A stretch of 41,999 nucleotides of DNA, taken from Chara braunii. Taxonomy: Eukaryota > Streptophyta > Charophyceae > Charales > Characeae. Where the stretch lies: NCBI GenBank assembly GCA_003427395.1, contig BFEA01000001.1:284764-326762 (forward strand), written 5' to 3'. Numbering within the stretch: position 1 is the first letter of the stretch; each line of letters starts with the position of its first letter. Under the pieces are notes generated by a model. That model was not told the DNA's origin and made no database searches. It saw only the letters and a program-made list of their open reading frames with translations. Positions 1-9,500 of this stretch are shown here, piece by piece. The position numbers and the translations under genes were made by a program.

Positions 1-659
1 CCGAGAAGGGATGAGAATAATTGACAGTAACTTGCAGTGAGTACATTCTTTTCCTCTAGGGAGCATCCAAGGCGGGGGTTCGTATGCTTTCGGAGTAGGC
101 CCTGTTATCGACTTGGAGTGGACCCGACTCGTCGGGGGTGGTACTTTGCCGATCCGGTGGTGACGGCCCAACCTTTGAGATCTGGGTCTTCGGGCTCAGG
201 CGAGGGGAAGGAGTATCCGCATACCATTTCCCACAGGAAGAGACATGCAACATGTCAAGCAATGCCCCTGATTAAGAATCATCCGCGAAGCAACCTGTCA
301 GCTAGGAAGATTGGGAATGTATGGAGACAGGCATAGGCGGCTTGATCATAGGTCGACTTTGGTTGGAATAAATAACTTTGGCAGCGTGTCTCATCAGGTC
401 AAAACTAAGGCAGTCCGACGACCTTGTCGACTGCATTAATGTTATTATTGATAGTCGACTTCTCGTTGGCAATTGTATGGTTGTTTTTATGGAATTCGAC
501 CCGGCGTGGTCAGATTGTTTTTGGTGTCATGTTCTTGGATATACCATATGATGACCCTGATTCTTTCAGTCATCACTTCAGATTGGGCATGTTCCTGTCG
601 ACTACGGTCGACTCTTTTTGGTGAAATTATGTGTGTCTGTTATAACTTTCTTTTGATTT
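1..659. other. No gene; GTCGAC-rich DNA upstream of LTR X
   Basis: No coding sequence can be supported. The palindrome GTCGAC occurs six times between 352 and 722 (352, 426, 454, 597, 607, 717), and the last copy lies inside LTR X. The motif GTCGAC also occurs in the upstream part of the X copy at 23390-24095, so this stretch may be U3-like LTR sequence, but alignment by eye does not extend far enough to claim it. Confidence 0.3.
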
Positions 660-1157
660 TGTGTCGAAGGGACTAGGATTAATTTTGTGGTCCCACGCTT
701 GGTTGGGACCGTCCTAGTCGACCGGCGTCTGCTTCATCCGTAGAAGATCAGCCCCCTAGGGAATGAACGATGTTCGGGTCCACTTGGCGTTAACCAACGT
801 ATCTATACTACGGCGAACGAGCAAACGCCCTCGGCTGATCTACCTTTGCAATTGCATCTAAAAGCTTTTGCACGTGGGTCGGTAGCTCGGTAGGGATACG
901 CCCCTAAGGGTGGTGACAGCCCCTTAGGAAAGGTAGCTTATGCCCCGCGGGAACCTATCCTGTCGTAGGGGACCGCTGGATGTATTGCTGGTGCACCCGG
1001 CCAGAGTGGCAAAGGAGCGATGCAACCGCGTCCGTCTTGGCGGTTCGCGGGATACTTATGTATCGTCCTAAGTTGCCTCTGAATTTGTTTTGTTTATCTC
1101 CTGCGTGACATGGTCGGGAGGGCCCTCGTTCACGCGAGGGCCAATGCGCTCAACAAC
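660..1157 (+). repeat. LTR family X, copy 1 (plus orientation, partial)
   Basis: This stretch aligns with 23620-24095 and with the reverse complement of 34157-34690. Shared blocks are GGGACTAGGA, GTCCTAGTCGACCGGCG, AACGCCCTCGG, GGTAGCTCGG.GGGATACGCC, GGTGACAGC and CTGTCGTAGGGG. It is called an LTR because the copy at 12029-12390 abuts a tRNA-Asp primer-binding site. No internal retrotransposon region follows here. At about 1157 the sequence turns back into the same family in inverted orientation. A hairpin with 8-bp arms (GGCCCTCG/CGAGGGCC) lies near its 3' end at 1123-1144. Confidence 0.6.
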
Positions 1158-1390
1158 GCAGGATTTATTTTCGTAGAACAATCTTGTCACCACTCCAACC
1201 GTGCGCGCGTGCTATTCCTCTCACGACGCCCTGCGACAGGTCGGGACGTCGCGAGGTACAACTTACCTCTACCCGAGGGGCTGTCACCACCCTTAGGTAG
1301 GCGTATCCCTGCTGAGCTACCGGCCCACGTACGAAGGTTTTTACATGCCTGAGTAGAGGTAGGTCGGCCGAGGGCGTTTGCTCGATCGCT
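1158..1390 (-). repeat. LTR family X, copy 2 (minus orientation, partial)
   Basis: The reverse complement matches the X core: AACGCCCTCGG, GGTAGCTC, GGGATACGCC, GGGTGGTGACAGCCCC, GTTGTACCTCGC. It is nearly identical to 12090-12310. With copy 1 it forms an inverted repeat joined tail to tail at about 1157. It could be the distal LTR of the minus-strand element starting near 12030, but 1481-6515 would then be a nested block. Confidence 0.55.
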
Positions 1391-1480
1391 GTACCCCTCT
1401 GGGAGCGCTGAACCTCACGGTCGTATCACGTAGGATTTATTTTCGTAGAACAACTCGTCACCACTCCAACCTGCGTCTGT
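1391..1480 (-). repeat. LTR family X, 3'-end fragment
   Basis: Positions 1391-1480 repeat 12049-12121 almost exactly (ACCCCTCTGGG, GAACCTCACGGTCGTATCACG, GATTTATTTTCGTAGAACAA, CGTCACCACTCCAACC). The fragment is cut at 1481, exactly where segment A begins. The A/B duplicate, or a rearrangement, therefore broke this LTR. Confidence 0.55.
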
Positions 1481-1631
1481 CAGTTCGCTTGTTTGTCTGC
1501 TTGTGTCAATCTGACTGTCTATCTCTTCTCCCTTTCTTCTCTTCTCCCTGTTTCTCTCTCTACTTGAGAATCTTGACTCTGAATACATCTGTCGCTTCTC
1601 AGCTCTATCCCTAGTTCTAGCTTTTGCGGCT

Positions 1632-1922
1632 ATGGCCGCCTTCTGTCTCAGTGCAGTGCTGCCCAGCAGGACTTTTGAATATGCCACTCGCGAAAAGTGC
1701 GCAAGTGCTTTAGTAGCACTTCCATCTGTCTCGCGAATGGGCATCTCCCATAAATGTGGTTGGCCAGTCCCTATATTGATTTGGACTGAGACAACACACG
1801 GTTTCAGCCTATGCATCCTTTGGCTTGACTTAGACTCGGTACCACATGCCTACGGCCTGCTTGCTTCAGAATGTCAAGGTATGGTACTTTTCCCAAATTT
1901 TCATTGGCATGCTGCTGTTTGA
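1632..1922 (+). CDS. Candidate first exon/ORF in segment A, unknown protein
   Basis: A 96-codon open frame starts at ATG (MAAFCLSAVL...) and its first 52 codons are conserved in segment B (18350-18550) with about eight substitutions. A small indel after ILIWTE puts the two copies in different frames, so the real coding part, if any, probably ends there. The shared part includes SRMGISHKCGWPVPILIW. I do not recognise a domain. It is followed by the TGTGACT-rich tract that recurs at 35850-35990. It may be chance conservation due to recent duplication. Confidence 0.25.
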   Translation: MAAFCLSAVLPSRTFEYATREKCASALVALPSVSRMGISHKCGWPVPILIWTETTHGFSLCILWLDLDSVPHAYGLLASECQGMVLFPNFHWHAAV

Positions 1923-2423
1923 GCCTGTGGGTAACGACTTTTATTTGTGGAACATGACTCTTGATTGTGGGTTGTGACTCTCTCCTATACCGCTGACTGT
2001 GAGTTGTGACTTTTGACTTCAGTACTTAAAAAAAAAATCAAGGTCGCAACTGCTACAAACCTGAGAGGCCAACTGCGTCAAGTCGGCAGTGTCCAGTCTC
2101 AGTCGTACTTTGCACGGCCAACGATACCCAGTCCCGGCCACACTCTCTTAAGTCAGCAAGTACCATATGGGATCGTGTGCACCCCGGCTCTTTCTCCTTC
2201 CTCTTCTTTTTCTCCTTCTTTTTCTTTTTCTCCTTCTTCTTCCTCTTCTCCTTCCTCTACCCCCATATGTGCATCGTCACGAGCATTTCCCGCTCTCTCT
2301 CTTTTTCTGTATTTGTCTGTCTCATTTCTGTCTACCTGACTTTCTATGTGTCTGTTTCTGTATGTCTGTCGTCATCTGTCCGTCTGTTCATGCCTGTCTG
2401 TCTCCCTATTATCTCTCTCACAG

Positions 2424-2591
2424 AGAAAGCAGCACGGTCCTCCACACCACGCAATACACCTAAACCACAACATGGGGGTTATGACAGGCACCAACACGCA
2501 TTCCAACAAGCCGGGCGGGTAATGGATCCGGCCTTACGACGCCATTCGACGGATGCATCACACATCCTTCACGTTTCCACTATCTCATACG
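2424..2591 (+). CDS. Exon-like island A1 (168 nt), unknown gene
   Basis: The island follows a pyrimidine-rich tract ending in CTCTCACAG and ends before GGTAAGTAGG, a consensus-like donor. The equivalent island in segment B (19141-19308) has the same length of 168 nt and the same splice signals. One frame is open throughout in both copies and reads KAARSSTPRNTPKPQHGGYD...RRHSTDASHI. That frame has phase 1 at both ends. The basic, His/Gln/Pro-rich peptide resembles no family I know. An untranslated exon is also possible. The next island does not continue this frame, so the gene model is unresolved. Confidence 0.35.
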
Positions 2592-2610
2592 GTAAGTAGG
2601 GGGGTTAGCA

Positions 2611-2621
2611 AATCATTTTTC

Positions 2622-2694
<73 letters not shown>

Positions 2695-2730
2695 CAATAA
2701 TAATAATATTAACAATAATATTGCAAGGAA
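2611..2730. repeat. (CTA)n-(ATA)n microsatellite
   Basis: (ACT)n changes abruptly into (AAT)n at about 2660 and then into imperfect AAT/AAC units. The equivalent place in segment B (19340-19380) has only the AAT part. The flank after it (ATATACAGA..CCAAG..ATCACA) recurs beside other (AAT)n arrays. Confidence 0.85.
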
Positions 2731-2973
2731 TATAAGTGTAAACGATATACAGAAAACCAAGTTACGAAATCACACAGATGTCAGAGTAGTCATGTATAAG
2801 CAGAGAGCATAATGGTACTCGGAATCCATCCAAATAGAGCAATACAATGAAGTAATGAGTCAATGTTCAAGCCCGTAGACCACGCCAACACAGTACCCAA
2901 AGTGGCTCCTCTCTCTCTGGTGCCCAACGCCCAATTTACTCTACTCGCCTTTCCTACCTACAGCTGTGTTCTC

Positions 2974-3144
2974 GCAACAGGCTCAATTCGACTCTCGACT
3001 TTCGAAGACCAATGTACATGATGTCAACACCACAAACGACCTATCTTCATGCACCAGGNGCAACAGGCTCAATTCGACTCTCGACTTTCGAAGACCAATG
3101 TACATGATGTCAACACCACAAACGACCTATCTTCATGCACCAGG
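2974..3144. other. 85-bp direct duplication around a single N (probable assembly artefact)
   Basis: An 85-bp sequence (2974-3058) is repeated exactly at 3060-3144 with one N between them at 3059. The paralogous segment B has the sequence once (19643-19727). A perfect duplication centred on one N is the usual trace of two overlapping contig ends placed side by side during scaffolding. Translations across it duplicate a peptide falsely. Confidence 0.85.
3067..3143 (+). CDS. Exon-like island A2 (77 nt), unknown gene
   Basis: The island lies between TTCTCGCAACAG (acceptor) and CACCAG/GTACGT (donor). All 77 bases equal the island in segment B (19650-19726), while the surrounding intron-like DNA differs. 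This suggests constraint or a chance run. The only fully open phase-0 frame reads AQFDSRLSKTNVHDVNTTND, but the frame expected after island A1 meets a TGA. The upstream copy 2981-3057 belongs to the N-centred artefact. Function unknown. Confidence 0.3.
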
Positions 3145-3351
3145 TACGTATCTCGTCACCCTCATCAGACCTTGATTCCCCACACTCGCCTTTTTCCTCA
3201 AAAGACCACCATATCGCCCTCTTACCCCCTCCGTGCATGCATCCCCTATTCTGACAATTCATCTTCTCTCTCTCTCCCTTACTCTCTCACACTTGTCTTC
3301 TTTCTCCCGCCATGCTTGTCTCCTTCCCATTCACACATCTGTCTGTGCGAG

Positions 3352-3425
3352 CCCGTCTTCCATTTTGCCTGTGTGCCTTCTTCCTATCGTATTGATCCCC
3401 TCGCACGTACATGGCTGAAATGGGG
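3352..3425 (+). CDS. Exon-like island A3, weak
   Basis: The region runs from GTGCGAG to a donor-like GGG/GTAAG, is low in simple repeats and is conserved in segment B (about 19935-20008). An open frame ends with RIDPLARTWLKWG in both copies. The acceptor is uncertain because a long CT-rich tract precedes several possible AGs. It could equally be intronic. Confidence 0.2.
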
Positions 3426-3439
3426 GTAAGATCCCCTCA

Positions 3440-3722
3440 CAATAATAGTAAAAATAATAATAATATTAATAAAATAATAATAATAAGTAATAATAATAAA
3501 CAATAACAGTAGTACTAATAATAATAACATAAAGAAAACAAGTTACCTAACTTGCTTGATACAGTCACGCCGGTGGGAGGGGTGCGTTTCTGCTCAGGGG
3601 GTCAGCGGTTGGTGCCGCCCGCAGAAGCAACCTCTCTCTTTCTTTCTCTCTCTCATTCTCTCTCTATTCTCTTCAACACGCGTTCTTTTCCTCTGTTGCT
3701 CACGCACCCAAAAATAATAATA

Positions 3723-3779
<57 letters not shown>

Positions 3780-3855
3780 TAATAATATTATAAATTTATA
3801 ATAATAATAGTAGTAATAATAAGATAATATAACAGTAATAATAGATAATAATAGT
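3440..3855. repeat. (TAA)n microsatellite arrays
   Basis: Imperfect TAA/AAT arrays occupy 3440-3535 and 3714-3855, separated by 180 bp of unique and CT-rich DNA. Segment B has the same pair at 20025-20120 and 20296-20430 with different unit numbers. Confidence 0.85.
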
Positions 3856-3889
3856 TTTGAAGTAGCGTGTGTTGCTGCATGATTGTCAC

Positions 3890-4275
3890 ACATATACGCA
3901 CACACACTCACACGCACATACACACACACATTCATGCACGCATGTATTCTCACGCACGCACGCACACACACACACACACACACAAGGAACGACGATGTAT
4001 GTCGTAGCTAAATGTCAAATGTCTGAGTTCATCCGACGATATACGAGGACTCTGTCTCTCTCTCTCTCTTACACACACACACGTACACACACTGCGCACG
4101 CACATATGCATGTAATAGTGTAGATTCATGTGTATAGCAACAAATGCATTCGTTTCCGTTCATCTTGTCGAGGGAAGTAATGTGAGGCCATCTGCAACGT
4201 CGATACTCACTTACACACACACACATACACATATGAACACATACATACACACACACATACACACACACATCTATA
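3890..4275. repeat. (CA)n microsatellites with interruptions
   Basis: CA-rich arrays lie at 3896-3984, 4070-4110 and 4211-4272, broken by short unique blocks that are conserved in segment B (20459-20915). Translated frames here (THTHTH, VCVCVC) are artefacts of the repeat. Confidence 0.85.
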
Positions 4276-4312
4276 ATAATAATGTATCTTTCCCGTTCTT
4301 AGTGTTAGGTTC

Positions 4313-4380
4313 ATTAATTTATTTTATTTTATTTTATTTATTTGTTTATTTACTTATTTATTCATTTATTTGTTTATTAG
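4313..4380. repeat. (TTTA)n microsatellite
   Basis: ATTT/TTTA units with scattered changes. Segment B carries a longer ATTTT-dominated array at the same place (20955-21050). Confidence 0.8.
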
Positions 4381-4512
4381 TCGTCGATAGTGTTGGAGAG
4401 TGAGCCGCGAGATTGAGGACTTACCTGTTCTCTCTCTCACTCCCTTGTTGCCGTCGCGGTCGACACTCGATGCGCCCCGTTGCATCACGCTGCATCATAC
4501 GGGGCATGACAG

Positions 4513-4591
4513 GCGCAAACACGCTTTCCGATGAAGTCGAGCTGACGACGATCCCACCTCACGAGGTTGCCGGCCTCGATTGCACGGTCAG
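4513..4591 (+). CDS. Exon-like island A4 (79 nt), unknown gene
   Basis: The island follows GGCATGACAG (acceptor) and ends before a GGTGAGT donor. Segment B has the same 79-nt island at 21180-21258. The open frame reads ANTLSDEVELTTIPPHEVAG and continues open upstream, so the exon may start earlier, near 4413. Four differences separate A and B in 79 nt; all are C-to-T or G-to-A in B, and three of them sit at CpG. This fits methylation-driven decay of B. No domain recognised. Confidence 0.35.
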
Positions 4592-4619
4592 GTGAGTGGT
4601 CCTCTCCCTCTCTCCCTTC

Positions 4620-4636
4620 TCCTTCCTCTTCTTCTT

Positions 4637-4667
<31 letters not shown>

Positions 4668-4795
4668 TTCTTATTCTTATTCTTCTCCTTCGTGCACCTC
4701 ACTTCTTCTCCGTTCCCCCCTTCTCCTTCTTCTTCTTGTTCTTCTTCTTCTTCTTCTTCTTCTTCTTCTTCTTCTTCTTCTTCTCTTATCACTAC
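4620..4795. repeat. (CTT)n microsatellites
   Basis: Two CTT arrays (4625-4685 and 4725-4785), followed by a more mixed CTC/CTT tract at 5055-5115. Poly-Leu, poly-Ser, poly-Phe and minus-strand poly-Glu frames here are repeat translation and are not genes. Confidence 0.85.
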
Positions 4796-5591
4796 TTCTC
4801 CGCGCGCAGCCACTTCTGCCTCTCCGCGCACTTCCTTCGCGCTACCTCGCCTGCTTCCGCAAGCGCCTCTCTACACCTCATTCGTGAGCTTTTGCTCGCG
4901 CCCGCACGCGCGGCTTACTCTCACTGGCCCCGCTCTGACCCTTCTTCCCGCTCACACGCCTCTTTTTTCTACGCAGCTATCTTTTCCCCGTCACGCAGTC
5001 ATGCTCGTTAGCCACCTTCCTTGTTTGTTGGCGCCATCTCCCTTCGACTCTCTTCCTCTCCTTCTCCTCTTTCTCCTCCTCTTCCTCCTCCTCCTCCTCC
5101 TTCTTCTTCTACTCCTTTGTCGCGTTCCTCTTCCCTCCCCCGACTTCGTGATCGTATCGGCCAAGTCGCGTAGTGCCCCCGTTGCCTGTGCGTGAGCTTC
5201 CCATCGAGTCGTCTTCGACTCTGCGGGTTTGGCCACGCCTCGGGTTGTGGCACACAGGCAACGCATGTCTTTGATACCGAACCCGACCGCGACTATGGTA
5301 CAGATTCGTCCGTACGAATCTACCATATGGGACTCAAAATCGTAACAGGCAAAAATAAAAATAAAAAGAAAAGAAATAACAATAAATAAAAATCTAACTA
5401 TAACAATAAAAACAAGATAAATAAAAGAAAAAATAACTAAGTACTAACTAACTGGCTCACTGCTCGAGCCACTTGTTGTGCTCGCAGCACAACAGAACCC
5501 AACTAACTACTAACTTCTAACATCTAGTGCACGGGATCGAGCCCCGGTCGACTGAGCCCGGGTAAAAATGTTGAGGAACTCCTTATAAAAA

Positions 5592-5677
5592 GGAGCTAAG
5601 CCTCAGTAGTTGGGCGGACTCGATCCCTGTACCCTATGCTTAACAGTCCTGCATCTAAACCTACTGAGCTAGCTCCC
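5592..5677 (-). ncRNA. tRNA-like foldback, SINE-like or tRNA pseudogene
   Basis: On the minus strand it starts GGGAGCTAGCTCAGTAGG, which contains a perfect A box (TAGCTCAGTAGG, 5660-5671), and 34 bp further on GGATCGAGTCC (5616-5626), one base from the B box GGTTCGANNCC. The loop CTGTTAA is like that of tRNA-Asn. A run of five T follows the 3' end (minus strand), as in a Pol III terminator. The T-stem does not pair well, so a working tRNA is unlikely. Instead both ends pair over about 19 bases (GGAGCTAGCTCAGTAGGTT with AACTACTGAGGCTTAGCTCC). Confidence 0.5.
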
Positions 5678-5720
5678 ACTTCGAATAGAAGAGGAGCAGC
5701 TCAATACATAAACAGTATTG

Positions 5721-5749
5721 GGGCTCAGTCCGACCAGTGGACTGAGCCC
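5721..5749. terminator. Perfect 11-bp hairpin followed by T5
   Basis: GGGCTCAGTCC and GGACTGAGCCC pair perfectly around the 7-nt loop GACCAGT, followed by ATTTTT. The right arm, GACTGAGCCC, also occurs at 5550-5559 on the other side of the tRNA-like element. It looks like a terminator-type structure or the end of the same small element; its function is unknown. Confidence 0.45.
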
Positions 5750-6515
5750 ATTTTTCTTAAGTCTGTGTGTGTGCACGCTCGTCGGTCTGAGTATTTGTTG
5801 GAGTGATTGTTCACTTGAGCGTGTGTGTGACCCGCAAAGGCACTTGGTTAAGTGGACGGCCTGAAAGACCGGTACTTACCTGCGACTGTGACATTGAGGG
5901 TTGCGGTAGGGAAACTCTCAAATAGGAGGTATGCCGGTACCACACCAGTTAGAGGTAAATGTGCACGACACTCGAGGCCGCGCGAAGGAAGACAACAGTT
6001 GGTTTTTTTAGAGGCCCAGCACCGGCCGTCGTCGCTTGGTGTGGTGGTGGCACATTTCTATTGACTGCCTTGGCCGCGTGGTCGGGGCTTATATTATTAT
6101 TTCAGTCCGCCTTCGAGCTTATGGCTGCGCGACGAACATATTTTTCCGTACCGGTCAGTCTGACGCCTCTGGACTCAATCTAATTTGTTTTTCCATTACT
6201 GTCTGTGCCTTTGACTGATTTAGATCGTGGTCGATGCATCCCGCACGACCTTTTCTAGTCTTCATCCAACCCTTCGGCTCTCGCGGCCGAAGACTTTTAA
6301 TTTTTACCAACCCTTACCTGTTGTCGTATGCGTCGTATTACTGCATATGATTGTCTAGAAATCTCGGCCTCAACGGTCGAGAAGTTTGCTTCACAACACT
6401 ATGCCAAAAAAATTCTCACTTTTCACTCTAGCCTGTCTCCGGCACGGCGACCGGCGTCGATATTGCATCGAATGCAAAATCATGAGCAAATACCCTTGTA
6501 AGGGTGTTTGCTCCG

Positions 6516-9500
6516 ACAGTCTTCCCGGACCCCATTCAGCGACGTTCCCGTCGCTGGGAAATCTAAAATGCAAACAAAAGCCTTCTGACGCGACAAGTTG
6601 TCAAAATCCGCTTTCCTGAACGAAGTTGTGGTTTGCAGACCCTCACTGTCTCCCTTGGTGCGTCCGTACTGCCAGGATTTTAACCTGGGTCTCCCACATA
6701 CCTGAAAAATTGTAATACTAAAGAAAGATTAATCCATATGACTCAAAATGGGGATACTGGATCTGTACTATAGTTACAGAGGTCACCAAGGAAGATAATG
6801 ATAGCCTCTCCCTACAACTTTAGACTTTATTAACCAGGATCTCGTTGAGTGTCCGAGGAGTCATGAATCATAATTGAATCCTGCTCTTTGGACGCGGGTC
6901 TTAACCTTAGTCTGTTTTTACCGTCCCACCCGAAGTCTAATGCGAGGGGATCGGCAACCTCGGTCTCAACCCACCACAGTCGGTTGATCAGGCCTAATCT
7001 GTGGCCCACCACGTTGATAATTTAATGGTGGTACCTGCATTGGTTACACAACACATGATAAATACCTCCTATCAAAATATCTAGACCTGACTCTCAATCC
7101 CTCCGATATCTACCTGAACTGATACTATCATCAGGGAGTCCCTCCCCTCAAGTTTAGTCCCAGGCCGTAATCGGAAGGCCCACTGTCTGGTTATACTTGG
7201 TCAGCAGCCCACGCTGGGAGTTACGTCCGAACGATGTCAATTTTCCACCATAGGCTTGGTAATTTTAAGTCCCTCAGACTGACCTCCATAAGTGGATGAG
7301 AGATGATTATTTCAAAAATACACATATGAAATTCAATTTGACCAAATAAATTTTTTCTCCCCTCGACATTTGTCTTTGAATGGGTGAACAAACCCATTGA
7401 ATGTAAAATAATATGAATAAGAATGATTCAACATAATTGTAAAACTTGTCTCTGATCGAGGGGCATCGTCAGAGCCACTTAGGGGCCGTGCCTCCCGGAC
7501 CTTGATCACAGGCTGGATAGGCACACGTCTCGGGGATCTTTTTCCAATAAAAAAAATGAACCAAAATATCCATAATGAAATTATAAAAGTATATGTTTGA
7601 CCCGTTGTCTTGTCAGAAGGCAGAAAAAAAAACATCCATTTCATTCATAACATGCATTTCCCTGATTCAAAGAGTTTCTTAAATGCATCAAAATTTTGAC
7701 TTTCTCACACCCCTTTTTCAGGGTCTTTTTTCAAAAATAATTACATAGGATAAGACATGAAAAGACTGACAACGAAGCAAAATATTTTCAGAATGTACAA
7801 ATCACATGTCACTTTATCTTTCTTGAACACCTAGGTGTTTTTCCATGCATCCTAGTTCAAAACTTTGACAGCACAGACTGTACACATATCCAAGATACAC
7901 ATTTCGACTATCAAAACCAAACATTGGACCAACTCAATTGTGAAAGTGAAAAGTGATCCTCTTCGGCATACCCCATAAATAGAAATCATATATGATTCAG
8001 GAGAAAACTTAGTCGAATCCACAATGTCGAGCTAAAAACAGTCTTGATACTCGAGTCACATGTCTTTCTTATCCTTTAGGATATACAAGCTAAATCAGAA
8101 AAGTATAAAAGAGACAATAAAATCTTCTGACACTTCATATATCGGAGTACATACTCTATGACACCTCATCTATCCTATCTACTGAAGTTCATCATTGCAT
8201 CTAAGCGGGAAACAAATATGTCGCAGATCTTACCTCACATTCCACTACTAGAGTATAATACCTTACCTGAATAAAAGAAATTGTGAGAGTCTCATCATAC
8301 AACCTAAAACAAAGATATCAAAGTGTTGTTCGGCCTCGTACTACCAAAACAACCTCCAATGACATTTAAACTTTCTCTCGACCCCTGAAATGTTATTTCA
8401 CAAAAAAAATGGGTAGAACGACTTGTAACGGGGGGGACGGGAGTATGAACTCATCAGTCTCCCTGACTTTCCTATGACTTATTCCTTTTTTCCACTTCGA
8501 GGCAACTATCTCAACTAAATCTTACTTGCCTCGCGAGCAGGTTTTCATGTCGTAGTGTCAACTTGATACCAAGAGTAACCCAAAACGATAATGAGTAGTA
8601 CAAAGTTTCTTTCACAATTGCACGGTCCCTATCATTGCTGAAATCGGATTTCATCCAAATAGAGATATCATAACTCAAAGATGTACCCTACCAAGAACTG
8701 AGGTATTCATTTCTTTCTTGACTAGCCTTGGCAAGGACGACTCCATCCCGTCCTCTTTTTCAATAGGCAAGACTGCATTGGGATAGCTTTCCTATCATAT
8801 GTCATTCTGACCTTCCTCGGTCATTTCTAGGTCCTGCTCATACATACAAACGATTGGCAAGTACATCCCATCACTATATAGAACCTCTCTTTTTCACAAT
8901 GCCCTTCAAATGATACTAACATCGCTCATTCCCAACGTCTAAGACCATAAAAAAGGCAGATGATAATATACTATAATAATAATGCATTTGCAATTTTTGA
9001 ATATTAGATGTCATAAATTATCATAATAATTGTTACTTATAGTAGGGATATATTGTCATCGTGATAACAAAAAATCAATAATTATAATAGTCGAGTAAGT
9101 GAATAGTATTAGCAAGCGAAGAGACAAGTTTAACCGGTATATGCGTGCATAATGATGATGAGAAAGTTATGCTAGCTATTATGATGGACAATAGTCATGC
9201 TGTTGTTAATAAGTTCTCCCATTATACACGTTTTTAGATGCAAAAATAAAAATAAAAAAAAATAATGAGAGTGCTACATTCTACTCCCTGGGCCTCGACA
9301 GGAGTATATTGTGTCAAGGGGCAGTGTAATCCCTAAAAAGGGTTAATATCTTAGACTCCCGAGCCCCGCTCAAGGACCAAGCCTCACTGCTTCACCCTCC
9401 GATTCCAATATTCGTTCCTTGTAGACCCTTGTCCATTAGTAGACAACCCCATCATACACGTTCCAGGATCCATATCCTATCTCGTGCAGGTGAACCCACT

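Larger units (their letters stand above)
4925..6057. other. Block present in segment A and absent from segment B
   Basis: After CCCGCACGCGCGGCT the copies diverge, and they rejoin at about 6058 (A) and 21482 (B). B has a few filler bases at the join. The block contains CT-rich DNA, an A-rich stretch (5346-5440), a tRNA-like foldback (5592-5677) and an 11-bp hairpin (5721-5749). No target-site duplication is evident, so a deletion in B is at least as likely as an insertion in A. Confidence 0.6.
1481..6515. repeat. Segment A: large dispersed duplicate of 18187-21938
   Basis: Segments A and B are collinear from GCGTCTGTCAGTTCGC (1481/18187) to CAAATACCCTTGTAA (about 6503/21925), with mostly single-base differences and different microsatellite lengths. 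A contains about 1.13 kb (4925-6057) that B lacks. At the right ends the two copies part after TGTTTGCTCC. The block holds several exon-like islands with consensus-like splice sites, so it looks like a duplicated gene or gene fragment with microsatellite-rich introns and not a classic transposon. No terminal repeats are visible. A third, much older partial copy lies at 35778-35960. Confidence 0.8.

Noticed and set aside
1378-2599. Ser/Leu/Phe/Cys-rich frames in the CT- and TGTCTGT-rich tracts
   Set aside because: The composition is set by low-complexity DNA; only the ATG frame at 1632 and the island at 2424 are conserved in a gene-like way.
3594-4268. Poly-Tyr, VCVCV and THTHT frames
   Set aside because: They are translations of TAA and CA repeats.
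4559-5326. Poly-Leu, poly-Ser, poly-Glu and poly-Arg open frames
   Set aside because: They are translations of CTT/CTC microsatellites and stay open because the repeat lacks stops.
6660-6740. Degenerate tRNA T-arm (minus strand GACCCAGGTTAAAATCCTGG)
   Set aside because: The B box is two bases off and no A box lies at a suitable distance; too weak to annotate.
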